In this document: positions 42,859-51,825 of the stretch, piece after piece
How positions within the stretch are numbered: the stretch's first letter is position 1
How the letters are laid out: each line of letters begins with the position of its first letter
Assembly: GCA_963700745.1 (NCBI GenBank)
Contig: CAVOYT010000009.1
Coordinates: 248,001 to 312,000 of the forward strand
Direction of reading: 5' to 3'
Source: UBA10649 sp963700745
GTDB taxonomy: Bacteria > Actinomycetota > Actinomycetes > S36-B12
DNA: 64,000 bases
The notes under the pieces: generated by a model
What the model was told of the DNA's origin: nothing
The model's database searches: none
What the model saw: the letters and a program-made list of their open reading frames with translations, nothing else
Made by a program: the position numbers and the translations under genes

Positions 42859-44945
42859 GTCAGGTCGCCTCCCTCGGCGCTCATGTCCGGCGCGGGCTCG
42901 TCGGCGAACTCGACGACGAGGGCATGCGCGTCGACGGCCTGCCCGACCTCGACGAGCACGGCGCTCACGACGCCGTCTGCGTCGGCAAGGATGCGGTGCT
43001 CCATCTTCATGGCCTCAAGCACGACGAGCACCTGGCCGGAGGCCACGTGATCGCCCGCGCCGACCATGACTGCGGTGATGGTTCCCGGCATCGGCGTCAC
43101 GGCTCCATGACCCGCGGCATCACCGGAGTGGTCCGGGAACCGTGGCACCAGCCGCCACGCGGAACTGTGGATGCCGTCGTCGACGAACACCTCGTCCGCG
43201 TACCTGCTGACCGCGCACCGGGCAGTCACTCCCGCGACGGTGGCCGCCACGATCATGTCGGTGCCGGTGGCGGGGAGGACCTCGAACTCGGCCCCCTCGA
43301 GTCGTTCCGCATCGAGAGCGAACACGTCCGCGAACGGAACGGCCTCCGTCTGCGCCAGGTGGACCGCGGTGCCGGCACGCCGCTTGTCGAGCAGCACCGT
43401 CATGAAGCCATGACCACCGGCCCGCTGCATCGTCACGACGGCCGGGATGCCGGGCACGTTGCGCCAACCCAGTGGGACCAGCGGATCCGGGTCCTCCGCC
43501 GCCGCGACCGAAGCCCCCGCAGCGAGGGCGTGCCTCTGCTCGTCCTCCGCGCGCACGATCGGGGCGAGCACCTGGGGGTTCTCGTCGAGGAACGCGGTCG
43601 TGGTGTCCCCCGCCAGGAAGGCCATGGACCGCAGGATCGCCATGAGCGACTCACGGTTGGTCACAGGACCGTGGATCGTCATCCGTCCCAGCCCGTCGGC
43701 GAGGCGAATCGCCGCCTCCTGCCGCGTCGGCGCGTGCGCAATGACCTTCGCCAGCATCGGGTCGTAGTGCGCCGTCACCTCGAACCCGTCGGCCACGCCC
43801 GAGTCGACCCTGATGCCCACGCCGCGAGGCGCCGAGAACCGGTGGAGCGATCCAGGAGTCGGTCGGTAATCGTGTGCGGGGTCCTCGGCGTACAGGCGCG
43901 CCTCGATCGCGTGCCCCGATGCAACGAGCTCCTCCTGGGTCAGCGGAAGGGGCCGGCCCTCCGCAACGGCAATCTGCCAGGCCACGAGATCCTGCCCGGT
44001 GATCTCCTCGGTGACCGGGTGTTCGACCTGCAGCCGGGTGTTCATCTCGAGGAAGAAGAACTCCTGGTCGTCGCCCTCCCCGAACACCATGAACTCCACG
44101 GTGCCCGCCCCGACGTATCCGATCGCCCGCGCAAGGGAGGTGGCGGCCTCGTGCAGACGGGATCGGACCGCCGGAGTGACACCCGGAGACGGGGCCTCCT
44201 CGATCACCTTCTGGTGGCGTCGCTGGATGGAGCACTCGCGCTCGAACAGGTGGATCACCGACCCCAGCCGGTCGCCGAACACCTGCACCTCGACGTGACG
44301 CGCGCCGGCGAGGTAGCGCTCGACGAAGATCGTGTCGTCGCCGAACGCGCTGGCTGCCTCGCGCCGCGCACCGTTCAGCGCCTCGATCAGGTCGTCCGGC
44401 GACGTGACGATGCGCATGCCCTTGCCGCCACCGCCGGCGCTCGCCTTAATGAGGAGCGGATAGCCCACCGCGTCGCAGGCCGCGATCGCCTCGGCATCGG
44501 TGATCCCGGCCGGAAGGTCGGCGCCGGGAACGAGAGGGACACCCGCGTCGTCCGCGAGGCGCTTGGCCTCGATCTTCAGCGCCATCGCCTCGATGGACTC
44601 CGGGGTCGGCCCGATCCACGTCAGTCCCGCATCGCCGACCGCCCTGGCGAATCCCGGGTTCTCGGAGAGGAAGCCGTAGCCCGGGTGAATGGCGTCGGCT
44701 CCGGAGGCGAGCGCGGCAGCGATGATGAGGTCGCCGCGGAGGTAGGTGTCTGCGCTGGAGACTCCGGGCAGGCGCACCGTTCGGTCGGCCATGCCCACGT
44801 AGGGAGCCTGGGCGTCAGCATCGGAGTGCACGCCCACGGTCTGGATCCCCAGTTCCCGGGCCGTGCGCATGACTCGGGCGGCGATCTCGCCGCGGTTGGC
44901 GACGAGAATCCGGCGGATCGGGGTGATGGGGGTCATCGTCATCAC
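42855..44945 (-). CDS. Acyl-CoA carboxylase alpha subunit (biotin carboxylase + BCCP), MCC/GCC type
   Basis: 696 residues. Biotin carboxylase domain 1-450: RRILVANRGEIAARVMRTAR, KASAGGGGKGMRIV (ATP loop), FLEMNTRLQVEHPVTE. The BCCP end has the biotin lysine in LEAMKMEHRI. A middle domain of about 150 residues joins them, as in methylcrotonyl- and geranyl-CoA carboxylases. Carboxylates biotin, which the beta subunit (44942-46561) uses. Part of an AtuA-containing operon, so geranyl-CoA-like or methylcrotonyl-CoA substrates are both possible. Confidence 0.94.
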   Translation of the reverse strand: MMTMTPITPIRRILVANRGEIAARVMRTARELGIQTVGVHSDADAQAPYVGMADRTVRLPGVSSADTYLRGDLIIAAALASGADAIHPGYGFLSENPGFARAVGDAGLTWIGPTPESIEAMALKIEAKRLADDAGVPLVPGADLPAGITDAEAIAACDAVGYPLLIKASAGGGGKGMRIVTSPDDLIEALNGARREAASAFGDDTIFVERYLAGARHVEVQVFGDRLGSVIHLFERECSIQRRHQKVIEEAPSPGVTPAVRSRLHEAATSLARAIGYVGAGTVEFMVFGEGDDQEFFFLEMNTRLQVEHPVTEEITGQDLVAWQIAVAEGRPLPLTQEELVASGHAIEARLYAEDPAHDYRPTPGSLHRFSAPRGVGIRVDSGVADGFEVTAHYDPMLAKVIAHAPTRQEAAIRLADGLGRMTIHGPVTNRESLMAILRSMAFLAGDTTTAFLDENPQVLAPIVRAEDEQRHALAAGASVAAAEDPDPLVPLGWRNVPGIPAVVTMQRAGGHGFMTVLLDKRRAGTAVHLAQTEAVPFADVFALDAERLEGAEFEVLPATGTDMIVAATVAGVTARCAVSRYADEVFVDDGIHSSAWRLVPRFPDHSGDAAGHGAVTPMPGTITAVMVGAGDHVASGQVLVVLEAMKMEHRILADADGVVSAVLVEVGQAVDAHALVVEFADEPAPDMSAEGGDLT

Positions 44946-46561
44946 ATCCGGAAGACGCCGAAGGAGTCGGTGCCCTGCACCGGTGCGGAGTGCACGGCTG
45001 ACAGCGCCGTGGTGAGGACGGTCCGGGTGTCACGCGGGTCGATGATGCCGTCATCCCACAGGCGCCCGGTGGCGAAGAGCGCGGTCGACTCGTCCTCCAC
45101 CTGCTTCTCGAACGCGTCCCGGATCGGGGCGAAGGCCTCCTCGTCCCACTCCTGTCCCGCGGCTTCGGACTTCTGGCGAGCCACGATGGTCAGGACGCCT
45201 GCGAGCTGCTTCGGTCCCATCACGGCGATGCGATGGTTCGGCCAGCTGAAGATGAAGCGTGGGTCGTACGCACGCCCTGCCATGCCGTAGTTCCCCGCGC
45301 CGTAGGAGGCGCCGATCATCAAGGTGATCATTGGAACGCCGCAGTTGCTCACCGCGTTGATGAGCTTGGCGCCGTCCTTGATGATGCCGCCCTGCTCGTA
45401 GCGGGTGCCCACCATGAACCCCGTGATGTTCTGCAGGAACAGGATCGGCACGTTCATGCGGTTGCACAGCTGGATGAACTGCGCCCCCTTGTGCGCCTCC
45501 TCGCTGAACAGGATCCCGTTGTTGGCGAGGATGCCGACCGGGTACCCATTGACGTGCCCCCAGCCGGTGACCAACGTCGTTCCGTAGAGCGGCTTGAACT
45601 CGTCGAACTCGCTGGCGTCGAGCACGCGCGCGAGGACCTCGCGGGCCTCGAACGGGACCTTGATGTCGGCCGACGCGATCCCCAGCAGCTCCTCGGGGTC
45701 GTATTGGGGCGCCCGAGGTGCCTGCGACGGTCCCGGGCCCGCCTTGCGCCAGTTCAGGTGACCGACGATGTCCCGCCCGATTCGCAGGGCGTCCGGCTCG
45801 TCGAGAGCGAGGTAGTCAGCCAGTCCTGACTTGCGGGCGTGCATCTCGGCACCGCCGAGCGTCTCGTCGTCGGCGTCCTCGTCGATGGCCATCTTCACCA
45901 GCGGCGGTCCCCCGAGGTAGACCCGCGCCGACTCCTTCTGCAGGACGACGTAGTCGCTCATGCCGGGCACGTAGGCACCGCCCGCAGTGGAGGAGCCGAA
46001 GACCAAGGTGATCGTCGGAATGCCCGCCGCCGACAGTCGGGTGAGGTTGCGGAAGGAGGCTCCCCCGGGATTGAAGACGTCGACCTGCTTGGTGAGGTCC
46101 GCCCCGCCGGATTCGGTGAGGGACACCAACGGCAGCCGGTTGACGCGGGCGATCTCCATGGCGCGCAGGGCCTTGGTGACGGTGATCGGCGACTGGGACC
46201 CGCCCTTGACGGTCGGGTCGTTGGCGCTGACCACGCACTCGACTCCGTGGATGCGGCCGATGCCGGTGACCAGGCCCGCCCCGAGGGCGTCGTCGGTGCC
46301 CCAGCCAGCCAGGGGTGACAGCTCGAGGAAGGCTGAACCTCGGTCCAGCAGGAGGCCGATGCGCTCGCGTGGGAGCAGCTTCCCGCGGGCGCGGTGGCGG
46401 GCGACGGTGCGGGCGCCCTTCTCCGGATCCGCGGCGCCGCCGCCGGCGGTGATCCGCCCGTACAGCTGGTCGATGTCGTCCAGCGCGGCCAGCAGCGCCG
46501 CCCGGTTGGCGGCGTACATCTCGGACCGGGCATCGATGTGCGATCGCAGGATCGGGGCCAC
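44942..46561 (-). CDS. Acyl-CoA carboxylase beta subunit (carboxyltransferase), MCC/GCC type
   Basis: 539 residues. N half: ARGKLLPRERIGLLLDRGS, GGADLTKQVDVF, STAGGAYVPGMSDYVVLQ; C half: ILFLQNITGFMVGTRYEQGG, GASYGAGNYGMAGRAYDPRF, FSWPNHRIAVMG. These forms are typical of MccB/LiuB/AtuC. Transfers CO2 from biotin to the gamma carbon of a 3-methyl-2-enoyl-CoA. First gene of the operon; GTG start at 46561 with TAACGT -10 seven bases upstream. Confidence 0.94.
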   Translation of the reverse strand: MAPILRSHIDARSEMYAANRAALLAALDDIDQLYGRITAGGGAADPEKGARTVARHRARGKLLPRERIGLLLDRGSAFLELSPLAGWGTDDALGAGLVTGIGRIHGVECVVSANDPTVKGGSQSPITVTKALRAMEIARVNRLPLVSLTESGGADLTKQVDVFNPGGASFRNLTRLSAAGIPTITLVFGSSTAGGAYVPGMSDYVVLQKESARVYLGGPPLVKMAIDEDADDETLGGAEMHARKSGLADYLALDEPDALRIGRDIVGHLNWRKAGPGPSQAPRAPQYDPEELLGIASADIKVPFEAREVLARVLDASEFDEFKPLYGTTLVTGWGHVNGYPVGILANNGILFSEEAHKGAQFIQLCNRMNVPILFLQNITGFMVGTRYEQGGIIKDGAKLINAVSNCGVPMITLMIGASYGAGNYGMAGRAYDPRFIFSWPNHRIAVMGPKQLAGVLTIVARQKSEAAGQEWDEEAFAPIRDAFEKQVEDESTALFATGRLWDDGIIDPRDTRTVLTTALSAVHSAPVQGTDSFGVFRM

Positions 46562-46566
46562 GAATC

Positions 46567-46624
46567 TGACGTTAGCGTCAAGTTGATACCAGCGTCAAGA
46601 TGTGGAGAGGACGAGCACTAGGGT
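46567..46624. promoter_or_regulatory. Divergent promoter region with candidate TetR operator
   Basis: Only 69 bp separate the carboxylase beta gene (minus) and the SDR gene (plus). Minus strand: -35 TTGACG (46598-46593), 18-bp spacer, -10 TAACGT, then seven bases to GTG. Plus strand: -10 TAGGGT (46619-46624), six bases to ATG. Within it lie the palindrome TGACG-TTAG-CGTCA (46567-46580) and two direct repeats AGCGTCAAG (46574-46582 and 46591-46599). These fit a TetR-type repressor such as the one encoded in the operon. Confidence 0.65.
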
Positions 46625-46630
46625 GCCGCC

Positions 46631-47422
46631 ATGAGCAACTCTCCACTGGATTCCCTCGCGCCGGGCTGCCTCGCCGACCGCGTTGCGCTCGTCACCGGCG
46701 GCGGGACCGGCATCGGCCGCGCCACCGCTCTGGCCCTGGCGACCCTCGGTGCCCAGGTGGTCATCGTGGGACGGCGGGAGGACAAGCTCGCCGAGACGCA
46801 GGCCCTGGCCGGGCCGGGCGCGCTGGACATCACGGCCATCCCCCTCGACCTGCGGGAGTTCGAGCAGGTCGACGCCGCACTCGACCAGATCCTCGACCAG
46901 CATCAGCGCATCGACCTGCTCGTCAACAACGCGGGCGGGCAGTTCCTCGCCGCCGCGGAGACGGTGTCCCCCAACGGTTTCCGCGCGGTCACACGGCTCA
47001 ACCTCGATGCACCCTGGTACCTGACCACCCGAGTCGCAGCCAGGTCAATGATCCCGAACGGCTACGGCAAGGTCGTCAGCGTGACCATGACGCCGCGACG
47101 GGGAATCCCCTACATGGCGCACTCATCCGCGGCTCGCGCCGCCGTCGAGAGCCTGACCAAGACCCTCGCCGTCGAGTGGGGCCAGTACGGAATCCGGATC
47201 GTCGCGGTGGCCCCGGGCATCGTCCACACCGAGGCGTGGGAGAACTACGGGCTCGACCCGGAGAAGGTCGCCGAGTCCATGCTGCTCAAGCGGCTGCAGA
47301 CGCCCGAGGAGGTGGCCGGGGTGATCGCGTTCTGCCTGTCCCCCGCCGGGGACTACATCACGGGGACGACGATCGCCGCCGATGGCGGGTGGGACCTGGT
47401 CGGGCCGTTCCCCGCGATGTGA
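46631..47422 (+). CDS. Short-chain dehydrogenase/reductase, 2-enoyl- or dienoyl-CoA reductase-like
   Basis: 263 residues. Cofactor motif TGGGTGIGRATA, NNAGGQFLAAAE, C-terminal GTTIAADGGWDL. The normal Tyr-x3-Lys pair is not seen: the segment reads PYMAHSSAARAAVESLTK, like the PECR/DECR group of CoA reductases. A leaderless start is likely. Divergent from the Atu-like carboxylase operon and probably coregulated, so it may act on the same CoA intermediates, as AtuB/AtuG do in Pseudomonas. Confidence 0.88.
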   Translation: MSNSPLDSLAPGCLADRVALVTGGGTGIGRATALALATLGAQVVIVGRREDKLAETQALAGPGALDITAIPLDLREFEQVDAALDQILDQHQRIDLLVNNAGGQFLAAAETVSPNGFRAVTRLNLDAPWYLTTRVAARSMIPNGYGKVVSVTMTPRRGIPYMAHSSAARAAVESLTKTLAVEWGQYGIRIVAVAPGIVHTEAWENYGLDPEKVAESMLLKRLQTPEEVAGVIAFCLSPAGDYITGTTIAADGGWDLVGPFPAM

Positions 47423-47429
47423 CCTCGAA

Positions 47430-48452
47430 CTAGCGAGCGCGCGGGGCCCGTCGCCTGTCGTACATGTCGTGATCGGCCCGTCGCACAAGGTCGTCGAAGT
47501 CGAGGTCGGTGGGGCTGGCCGTGGCGAATCCGAGGCTGACGCCCGTCGACCACGTCTCCTCGGGTACGCCACTGGACTTGAGTCGGTCATCCAGCCGATC
47601 GGCGAGGGCCTCGGGGGGCACCGGCGTTCCCGATCCGAGGACGACGAACTCGTCCCCGCCCCAGCGCCCGACGAAGTCGCTCGCACGGACGATCCCGCGA
47701 AGGGCATTGGCCGTTGCGCGGATCACTTCGTCGCCAACGTCATGCCCGTAGATATCGTTCGCGCGCTTGAGCCCGTTGATGTCGACGAAGACGACGAAGA
47801 CCGGCTCGTCATGGCGCCGTGCGGAGGCCGCCACCGCCTCGACCCGCTCCTCCATGCCGCGGCGGTTGAAGGCCCCCGTGAGCAGATCTCGAGTGGCCAG
47901 CGCCCGGCTCTGCTCGGTGAGTTCCCCCAGGGCATCGATCCCGTTGAGCCGCACACGTAGGAGCAGGGCACCGATGAGCAGGGCGGCGAGCCCGACACCC
48001 CACCACTGGAGGAGGTCGTCTGGGAATCGAACCAAGGTGTCCAGCACATACCCGACGACCATCGGGATGGCCGCGAGTCCCGCAGCAAGTGGGTTGAGGA
48101 CGAACGCCGCGTATGCCGCGATGCCGACGAGGGTGTACGCCATGCCCCATGGAGTCGGGTTCTCCCACGTCTCCACCTCGAGCGCGACGACGACCACCGC
48201 GAGGCATGTCGCGACGACCCACGGCATGGCGCGAGGGCGGGTGCCCGGGCGGGAGGTGAACCAGGCGCCGAAGAGCAGCACGATCAGCACGACGACGTGC
48301 AGTGCGTCAGTCCAAACGGCTGCGCCGACGAGCAGCGCGTTGTAGACACTCAGCAGCAAGACAGCACCGGCGATCCACAGGAGGGCCCGGGGCGCTTCCT
48401 TCTTGACGACGGAGCCGCGGAACTCAGCGGTCGATGCGGCGGAATGCTGCAC
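47430..48452 (-). CDS. Membrane diguanylate cyclase (GGDEF)
   Basis: 340 residues. Five or six helices in 24-170 form a membrane sensor of unclear ligand. The GGDEF domain follows: RDLLTGAFNRRGM, DINGLKRANDIYGHDVGD, and the active-site WGGDEFVV with GGDEF at 265-269. The inhibitory RxxD I-site (RASD, 256-259) is five residues upstream, so product feedback is possible. Makes cyclic di-GMP. No EAL domain. Intact. Confidence 0.93.
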   Translation of the reverse strand: MQHSAASTAEFRGSVVKKEAPRALLWIAGAVLLLSVYNALLVGAAVWTDALHVVVLIVLLFGAWFTSRPGTRPRAMPWVVATCLAVVVVALEVETWENPTPWGMAYTLVGIAAYAAFVLNPLAAGLAAIPMVVGYVLDTLVRFPDDLLQWWGVGLAALLIGALLLRVRLNGIDALGELTEQSRALATRDLLTGAFNRRGMEERVEAVAASARRHDEPVFVVFVDINGLKRANDIYGHDVGDEVIRATANALRGIVRASDFVGRWGGDEFVVLGSGTPVPPEALADRLDDRLKSSGVPEETWSTGVSLGFATASPTDLDFDDLVRRADHDMYDRRRAPRAR

Positions 48453-48513
48453 GCACCATCACCTCCCGAGGGCCCAACACACATGGTAGGCCCGCCTCAG
48501 CTCCGAGGGTCGT

Positions 48514-49084
48514 TCAGTCGAAGAGCATGCGCCGCGCGGCCCAGGCCACGTCGGCGGCCACCTCATCGGGGGTCCCTGACGGCTGCGTGACGTGGCTGAG
48601 CACCGTGCGAACGATCACGTCCACGGCAGCAGCCCGTCTGGACGCCGTTGAGCGACTGTGTCAACGGCATCAGTCGCTGAGAGGTCGTCACCTGCGCCAA
48701 CTCGAGCAGGTCGCCGGACCGGCTGGTCAGCAGCGGCAACAGATCGGAGTCGGCCCCCGCCAGGATCGCTCGCACCAGCGGGTGGGCCTGCGCCGTCTCG
48801 AGGATGCCCTGAACCGCCTGCCGGATGGCGGCGACGGCATCCGTCGGATGGGCGTCGAAGGCACGATCGACGACCGCCAGGAAGTCGGCAAGCTCGTGAA
48901 GCACCATGGCCTGGGCGAGCGCGGGCTTGGAGCCCACCTCGTTGTAGACGGTCTGCCGGCTGACTCCGACACTGTCGGCAAGCGCCGACATCGTCACCGA
49001 GGACCAGCCGGAGCGCGCGGTCTGTTCCGCGGCGACCTCGATGATCCGGCGCCGCAGGGCCGTGTCCCGCAACTCCGCGGTCAT
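48514..49084 (-). CDS. TetR-family regulator of the alkane hydroxylase gene, one frameshift
   Basis: About 189 residues. HTH RRRIIEVAAEQTARSG and MSALADSVGVSRQTVYNEVG. One extra G near 48634 shifts the last 37 codons; after repair they read TAAAVDVIVRTVLSHVTQPS..RRMLFD. The ATG overlaps the stop of the AlkB-rubredoxin gene (ATGA), as TetR genes downstream of alkB do in other actinobacteria. Probable binding site at 50525-50549. Confidence 0.88.
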
Positions 49085-50500
49085 GCGTCCGTCGGCGTGA
49101 TGAGAACGAAGTCGACCTTGTCGCGCACGCCGCAGTCCGGACAGGACCACGAGTCGGGCACCGACGACCACGGTGTCCCCGCGGGGAATCCCTCCCGCGG
49201 ATCGCCAGCGACGACGTCATAGGTGTAGCCGCATCCCGGGACAGCGGGCGCCGCGCGCGTCGATCGGAGGGGCCACGCCGGGAGCGTCCCCGGTCATCGG
49301 CGGCGACTCCTCGCTTCGAGCGGGAACGGGGTACTCCGCGAGCACGGCGTCGCGTCGGCGGGGCCGGATGTTCGCCCGGCTCATGTCACCGTCGAAGTGC
49401 TCGAGCACCCGCGCGTCCATCACGCGCCGCCACGCCGGTGGAACGAGGGCCAGCAGGATCATGCCCGCGTATCCGGTCGGCAGCGCCGGCGCCCGACGGT
49501 CGTCGCGAAGCGCCTGGTAGCGCCGGGTGGGCTGAGCATGGTGGTCGCTGTGCCGCTGGAGGTGGTACAGCAGCACATTGGTCGCGATGTTGTTGGAGTT
49601 CCAGCTGTGCGAGGGATCCACGCGCTCGTATCGCTCCTTGCCCGGCACCCCCACCCGCTGCCGGAGCATCCCGTAGTGCTCGAGGTAGTTCACCGCCTCG
49701 AGCAGGGTGATGCCGATGAGAGCCTGGATGACGAGGTAGGGAAGAACGATGGGCCCGAGCCACGCCACCATGACCAGCCAAAGGACGGCGGACATCAGCC
49801 AGGCGTTCACGACGTCGTTGTCCACGCGGATCGGGCGCCGACCGCGGAGGCGGAGCCGGCGCGACTCAAGTCGCCACGCGCTGGCGAGCGAACCGAGCAC
49901 GGTGCGCGGCCAGAAGGCATAGAAGCTCTCGGCCACCCGGCTGCTCGCCGGATCGTCGGGGGTCGCCACGCGCACGTGGTGACCGCGGTTGTGCTCGATG
50001 TAGAAGTGCCCGTAGAAGCTCTGGGCCAGGGCGATCTTGGACAGCCAGCGCTCGTGGCTCTCGCGCTTGTGCCCGAGCTCGTGAGCGGTGTTGATGCCCA
50101 GCCCGGCGATGAACCCCACGGTCACCGCCAGTCCGACCTTGTCCAGGACCGACACGTCACTGGTCGCGATGAACCAGAACGCCGTGGCGAACCCGGCGTA
50201 CTGGATGGGGAGGAACAGGAAGGTCAGCCAGCGGTAGTAGCGATCGTTCTCGAGATCGGCGATGACCTCGTCCGGTGGGTTCGAACGGTCGAGCCCCGCG
50301 AGTGCGTCGATGGTGGGAACCACGCCGAGGATGACGATGGGGCCGAGCCAGAACCACACGCCCCACCCGGTCAGGGCGTACATGCCGAGTGCCGCGAACG
50401 GCAGCGCCGGCATGACGAGTGCCACCAGCCACAGGTACCGCTTGTGGTCGCGCCACGGCTCCTGCTCGCGAACGGCGGTAGCCCGCCCCTTGTCCGGCAT
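49081..50500 (-). CDS. alkB: Alkane 1-monooxygenase AlkB fused to rubredoxin, one frameshift
   Basis: About 472 residues after repair. The membrane di-iron hydroxylase has six helices and the His-box motifs NTAHELGHKRE, EHNRGHHVRV, LEAVNYLEHYGM and LQRHSDHH. After a linker, one extra base near 49232 hides the fusion joint: removal gives CPGCGYTYDVVAGDP and later SWSCPDCGVRDK, the two CxxC loops of rubredoxin. So the electron carrier is part of the same chain. Hydroxylates the end of n-alkanes using reduced rubredoxin. ATG at 50500 with AAGGGG before it. AlkB-rubredoxin fusions are known in several actinobacteria. Confidence 0.93.
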
Positions 50501-50524
50501 ATCCACCCCTTCCCTGCGACACGG

Positions 50525-50549
50525 TTTACAGAAGGTAGCCGAATGTAAA
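50525..50549. promoter_or_regulatory. Candidate TetR operator upstream of alkB
   Basis: TTTACA-N13-TGTAAA, a 25-bp inverted repeat 24 bp before the alkB start. On the minus strand one arm is also a plausible -35 (TTTACA). Likely target of the TetR at 48514-49084. Confidence 0.55.
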
Positions 50550-50574
50550 GCCGGGGACAAGGGTCCGGGCACGA

Positions 50575-51792
50575 TCAGGCTCGTGGCGGCAGTGGCAGCC
50601 AGCCGACCGGTGCCCCCGCTGGCGTGACGCCGGCCGGTGCGACGGCGAACCCGGTCGACTGGGCAAGGCCGCGCAGCATCGCCGAGCCGCCGTATGGCGA
50701 GAGCTGGAAGACGCCATCGACCACGTTCCCGGCGATCAGTCGGGTGTGACCGGACGGCGCCCGCAGCTCCTCGGCACTCGGCACCTGCCGCAACGGGCTC
50801 GCCGGCCGGCCGAGCATCGAGTCCACGATGGGCCGGCCCAGAGTCATGAGGCCGACGATGGCCGAGTGCGGGTTACCGGGCAGACCGACGATCGGCACCC
50901 GCCTCCCGGCACCGTCGGGCAGGCAGGCCAGCAGCATCGGGTGACCGGGGCGGACGGCCACCCGGTCCACGATCAGCTCCCCGCCCGCAGCACCGATCGC
51001 AGCATGCACGTGGTCGCGCGGACCGGCGGCCGTTCCGCCCGTGGTGATGACGAGATCCACGGAGCTGGCTGCGGAAGTGAAGGCCTCCACCACCGAGTCG
51101 AACTGATCCGTGACGTGCTCACGGGCCACCACCTCGGCCCCCATGCCGGCCAGCCAGCTCGGCAGCTGGGGTCCCAGCGAGTCCCGCACCCGGCCGTCAC
51201 TCGGAATGCCGGACTGCAGCAACTCGTCGCCGAGGAGGAGCAGTTGGACCCTCGGGCGTCGGACGACCGGGACGTCGTCGTGGCCGGTCGCGGCGAGGAA
51301 ACCGGCCAGCGCGGGGCCGACGTCCACGCCCGCGCGGGCGATCAGGTCACCGGCGCGACACTCCTCGCCGGCCGCGCGGATGTCCGCCCCTGGCTGGACG
51401 GAACCGCGAATCTCTCCGGCCGCCACGTCGGCGTCCTCCCAGCGCAGCACCGCATCCGCTCCGCGCGGGATCACGGCGCCGGTGGCGATCCGAGCGCCGG
51501 TGCCCGGCGAGAGAGCGTCACGCAGCGGAGCTCCGGCCGCGACATCACCGACGATTCGCCACGGACCGGGGCCGGCGACAACCCAGCCGTCCATCGCGGA
51601 GGTGTCGAAACTGGGCAGGTCGCACGCCGCCGTGCAATCGCGTGCCAGGACACGGCCCGCGGCCTCGTCCACGAGTACATCCTCTGGATCGAGGACGGTC
51701 GCCACCGAGCCAGCCGCGTCTCGTGCGGCCCACCAGTCGGACTCGACGAGGGTCATTGGCATGCCCTCAGCCATGAGGCCCTCCCGGATCAC
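50575..51792 (-). CDS. moeA: Molybdopterin molybdenumtransferase MoeA
   Basis: 405 residues, intact. Asp-rich core LPSFDTSAMDGWVV, ATGAVIPRGADAVLRWED, VITTGGTAAGPRDHVHAAIG and the insertion-site PGNPHSAIVGLMTLG are MoeA signatures. Inserts molybdenum into molybdopterin. Placed before a TauE-like exporter and a molybdenum oxidoreductase, it likely supports that enzyme. Several in-frame starts exist (51792, 51774, 51762). Confidence 0.93.
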   Translation of the reverse strand: MIREGLMAEGMPMTLVESDWWAARDAAGSVATVLDPEDVLVDEAAGRVLARDCTAACDLPSFDTSAMDGWVVAGPGPWRIVGDVAAGAPLRDALSPGTGARIATGAVIPRGADAVLRWEDADVAAGEIRGSVQPGADIRAAGEECRAGDLIARAGVDVGPALAGFLAATGHDDVPVVRRPRVQLLLLGDELLQSGIPSDGRVRDSLGPQLPSWLAGMGAEVVAREHVTDQFDSVVEAFTSAASSVDLVITTGGTAAGPRDHVHAAIGAAGGELIVDRVAVRPGHPMLLACLPDGAGRRVPIVGLPGNPHSAIVGLMTLGRPIVDSMLGRPASPLRQVPSAEELRAPSGHTRLIAGNVVDGVFQLSPYGGSAMLRGLAQSTGFAVAPAGVTPAGAPVGWLPLPPRA

Positions 51793-51825
51793 GCGTACCG
51801 CTCAGTGCGGTTCACCCTGTGGAGG

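Noticed and set aside
42924..45290. Open frame of 788 codons on the plus strand opposite the carboxylase genes
   Set aside because: It is the antisense shadow of a GC-rich coding region: no family motif, biased composition, and the minus strand holds complete carboxylase subunits.
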